Both the position numbers and the translations under genes were made by a program. Of a stretch of DNA of 64,000 nucleotides, positions 62,356-64,000 are shown piece after piece. The notes below the pieces were generated by a model. That model ran no database searches. It was not told where the DNA came from and was given only the letters and a program-made list of their open reading frames with translations. Origin of the DNA: Longimonas halophila (GTDB lineage Bacteria > Bacteroidota > Rhodothermia > Rhodothermales > Salinibacteraceae); the NCBI RefSeq assembly GCF_002554705.1, contig NZ_PDEP01000008.1, forward strand, positions 126,106 to 190,105, written 5' to 3'. The stretch's first letter is position 1; every line of letters begins with the position of its first letter.

Positions 62356-63303
62356 ATGCCACACGCTATCTCCGTTGACGGATTGGAAAAAACCTACCGT
62401 AGCGGGCTGTTTCGCCCAACGACCGTCAAGGCCCTGCAGGGCGTGGATCTGGCGCTGGAGCCGGGACGCGTATTTGGCCTGCTGGGTCCTAATGGCGCGG
62501 GCAAAACAACGCTCGTAAAGGTGCTGCTGGGCATCGTGAAGGCCAGTGCAGGCACGGCGCAACTGTTTGGCACGCCGGTGACCGATCATCAGGCTCGGCA
62601 GCGTGTGGGGTATCTGCCCGAAAAACATACGTTTCCCGAGCTCCTTACCGCCCGGCAGATGCTCGACGTGTACGGGCAGATGGGCCGCGTGCCCGCCGAA
62701 CACCGGGCCACACGCATCCCCGACCTACTCGACAGAGTGGGCCTATCGGCCCAGGCCGAGCGCAAGATTGGGACCTTCTCGAAAGGCATGCTTCAGCGCG
62801 TGGGGCTGGCACAGGCGCTCATGAATAGCCCCGATCTGCTCTTTCTGGATGAGCCCACGGACGGCGTCGATCCGGTGGGCCGCCGCGCCATTCGCGACCT
62901 GCTGGTGTGGCTGCGCGACGAAGGGACCACCATCTTCATCAACTCGCACCTGCTCTCAGAAGTCGAGAAGGTGTGCGGCGAGGTTGCCATTATGAACGAG
63001 GGGGAACTCGTGAAGCAAGGCGCCATCTCGGAGCTTACTGCGGTGGAGCGCGAGTACCGCCTGGTGTGCACCCCCCTCCCCGATGATCTGTCCGAGTCAG
63101 TGCACCAGCGGCTCACTCCGCTCAACAATGAAACAGCCCCCGACGGGCTGCAGAACTGGCGCGTGGCCTCAGACACTCGTGCCGACCTGAACGCACTCAT
63201 CGACACGCTACGTGCTCACGATGTCGAGATTGAGGCGATTGATCCGGTGCGCCGCTCCCTCGAAGACTACTTCATTGACGTGGTCTCGCCTCCTGCCGCT
63301 TGA
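62356..63303 (+). CDS. ABC transporter ATP-binding protein (export type)
   Basis: A 315-residue ATPase of the CcmA/DRA family. Walker A is GPNGAGKTT, signature FSKGMLQRVGLAQAL, Walker B LLFLDEPTDGVDP, and the H-loop NSHLL. A C-terminal domain of about 90 residues follows (after about 225), common in Bacteroidota exporters. Its permease partner begins 71 bp later on the same strand, so the pair is an exporter operon; the substrate is unknown. Confidence 0.93.
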   Translation: MPHAISVDGLEKTYRSGLFRPTTVKALQGVDLALEPGRVFGLLGPNGAGKTTLVKVLLGIVKASAGTAQLFGTPVTDHQARQRVGYLPEKHTFPELLTARQMLDVYGQMGRVPAEHRATRIPDLLDRVGLSAQAERKIGTFSKGMLQRVGLAQALMNSPDLLFLDEPTDGVDPVGRRAIRDLLVWLRDEGTTIFINSHLLSEVEKVCGEVAIMNEGELVKQGAISELTAVEREYRLVCTPLPDDLSESVHQRLTPLNNETAPDGLQNWRVASDTRADLNALIDTLRAHDVEIEAIDPVRRSLEDYFIDVVSPPAA

Positions 63304-63374
63304 TTGCCGTACGCAACGGATCCGCACGGTACGGCCTTCTTCGTTCGCATGTATCTCATCTGCTGCATTCCATC

Positions 63375-64000
63375 ATGCAACCCACGCTCGGCCTCATTTA
63401 CCTCACATTTCGCGAGCTCTGGGCCAAAAAAGTGGTGCTGGGCCTTTTCCTGATCAGTTCGCTCCTGCTGGTCATGGTTGCATTTGCGTTGAACCTGGAC
63501 GTGGTCGATGGCTCGCTGGCGGGCCTGCGCCTCTTTGGGCAGACGCCGGACACCGTGGAGGGCCTCTCGCTGGAGCGCCTTGTGTTCGGGGTCGAAGCCG
63601 CTGTGGCCGGGGCCGCGTACTGGCTCGGCATCCTGCTGGCCCTGTTCGCCACTGCTCCGCTCATAGTTTCGATGCTCGAACGGGGTCACATCGACCTGCT
63701 GCTCTCCAAACCGATGTCGCGCCCCACGCTGTTCCTGAGCCATGTTGCAGGCGTGTGGGCCGCCGTCGCTGTGCTTACGATCTACCTGCTCGGTGGGGTG
63801 TGGACGATTATGTCCATCAAAACCGGTGTGTGGAACGGCTCCTTCCTCATCTCGATTGGGCTCGTGGTCGTTATGTTTGGGGTGATGTACAGCACCGTGG
63901 CGCTCATGGGGGTGTGGACGGAGAGCACCGCGCTGGCCCTCATTGTAAGCTACGGGCTCATCTTTGCATCGCTCGTACTGGCCGGACACGAAGCGATTGT
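63375..64000 (+). CDS. ABC transporter permease (ABC-2 type), cut by window end
   Basis: ATG at 63375 (MQPTLGLIYLTFRELWAKK) opens a frame that runs to the window end without a stop, giving 208 codons here. The N-terminal TM helix (VVLGLFLISSLLLVMVAFAL) and later helices (AAYWLGILLALFATAPLIVSML, HVAGVWAAVAVLTIYLLGG) with an intervening ERGHIDLLLSKPMSR loop are typical of ABC-2 permeases. It is paired with the ATPase gene just upstream. Confidence 0.88.
   Translation, partial: MQPTLGLIYLTFRELWAKKVVLGLFLISSLLLVMVAFALNLDVVDGSLAGLRLFGQTPDTVEGLSLERLVFGVEAAVAGAAYWLGILLALFATAPLIVSMLERGHIDLLLSKPMSRPTLFLSHVAGVWAAVAVLTIYLLGGVWTIMSIKTGVWNGSFLISIGLVVVMFGVMYSTVALMGVWTESTALALIVSYGLIFASLVLAGHEAI

Noticed and set aside
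1-64000. CRISPR array, prophage, plasmid origin or toxin-antitoxin system
   Set aside because: No evenly spaced direct repeats, integrase, phage structural genes, replication initiator or recognisable toxin-antitoxin pair were seen anywhere in the window.

Overview
The window looks like chromosomal DNA of a halophilic or halotolerant member of the Rhodothermota (Salinibacter/Salisaeta/Longimonas-like). The basis is a high-GC, strongly acidic proteome, many Bacteroidetes-style lipoproteins and TonB/propeller proteins, few recognisable Shine-Dalgarno sites, and a photoactive yellow protein (PYP) like the one known from Salinibacter ruber. I cannot name the species from sequence alone. The window holds about 57 protein genes, one tRNA-Met and one cobalamin riboswitch. 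There is no CRISPR array, prophage or complete insertion sequence.

Layout. 1-9.6 kb: a truncated DUF4105 gene, an endonuclease III with an added zinc ribbon, gpmI, sppA, then the heat-shock cluster hrcA-grpE-dnaJ and a flavin reductase. 9.6-17.3 kb: a secreted S1-type protease lipoprotein bracketed by an 81-bp near-duplicate of the flavin reductase 3' end, a TIGR02757 protein, a threonine/serine dehydratase, a TIM-barrel protein, a ZIP metal transporter and a four-domain fasciclin lipoprotein. 17.3-25.4 kb: tRNA-Met, the DNA polymerase III delta-prime gene, a cobalamin riboswitch heading a TonB receptor / beta-propeller lipoprotein / BFD-like [2Fe-2S] protein set, a PIG-L deacetylase and a histidine kinase. 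25.4-31.4 kb: glycogen genes (GT4 synthase and glgC) and several small envelope proteins.

31.9-36.2 kb is the most unusual part. A 775-residue repeat-rich helical protein ends in a PYP-like PAS domain that has lost the chromophore cysteine. It is followed directly by a PYP that keeps that cysteine, then by a D-amino-acid-oxidase-type flavoprotein. The pair suggests a light-sensing module with an active and a pseudo-receptor subunit. 36.2-43.2 kb: a 1-kb repeat-rich gap with a nested MITE, a ferredoxin, a free-methionine sulfoxide reductase, a PAS histidine kinase, csaA, a phosphoesterase and pckA. 43.4-58.3 kb: housekeeping genes (UbiA-like protein, dprA, obgE, rnhA, topA, dps, an acyl-CoA dehydrogenase, nadA, a LolD-like ATPase, an NtrC-type regulator and a TPR membrane protein). 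58.5-64 kb: a small MITE-like element, then gap-pgk, an MscS channel and an ABC exporter cut by the window end.

Small mobile or palindromic repeats recur between genes: two 168-178-bp MITEs with exact 8-bp target duplications, a 222-bp element with IS5-like ends, and several REP-like perfect hairpins. Central carbon genes are well represented (gpmI, pckA, gap, pgk, glgC, glycogen synthase), consistent with a heterotroph that carries out gluconeogenesis and stores glycogen.
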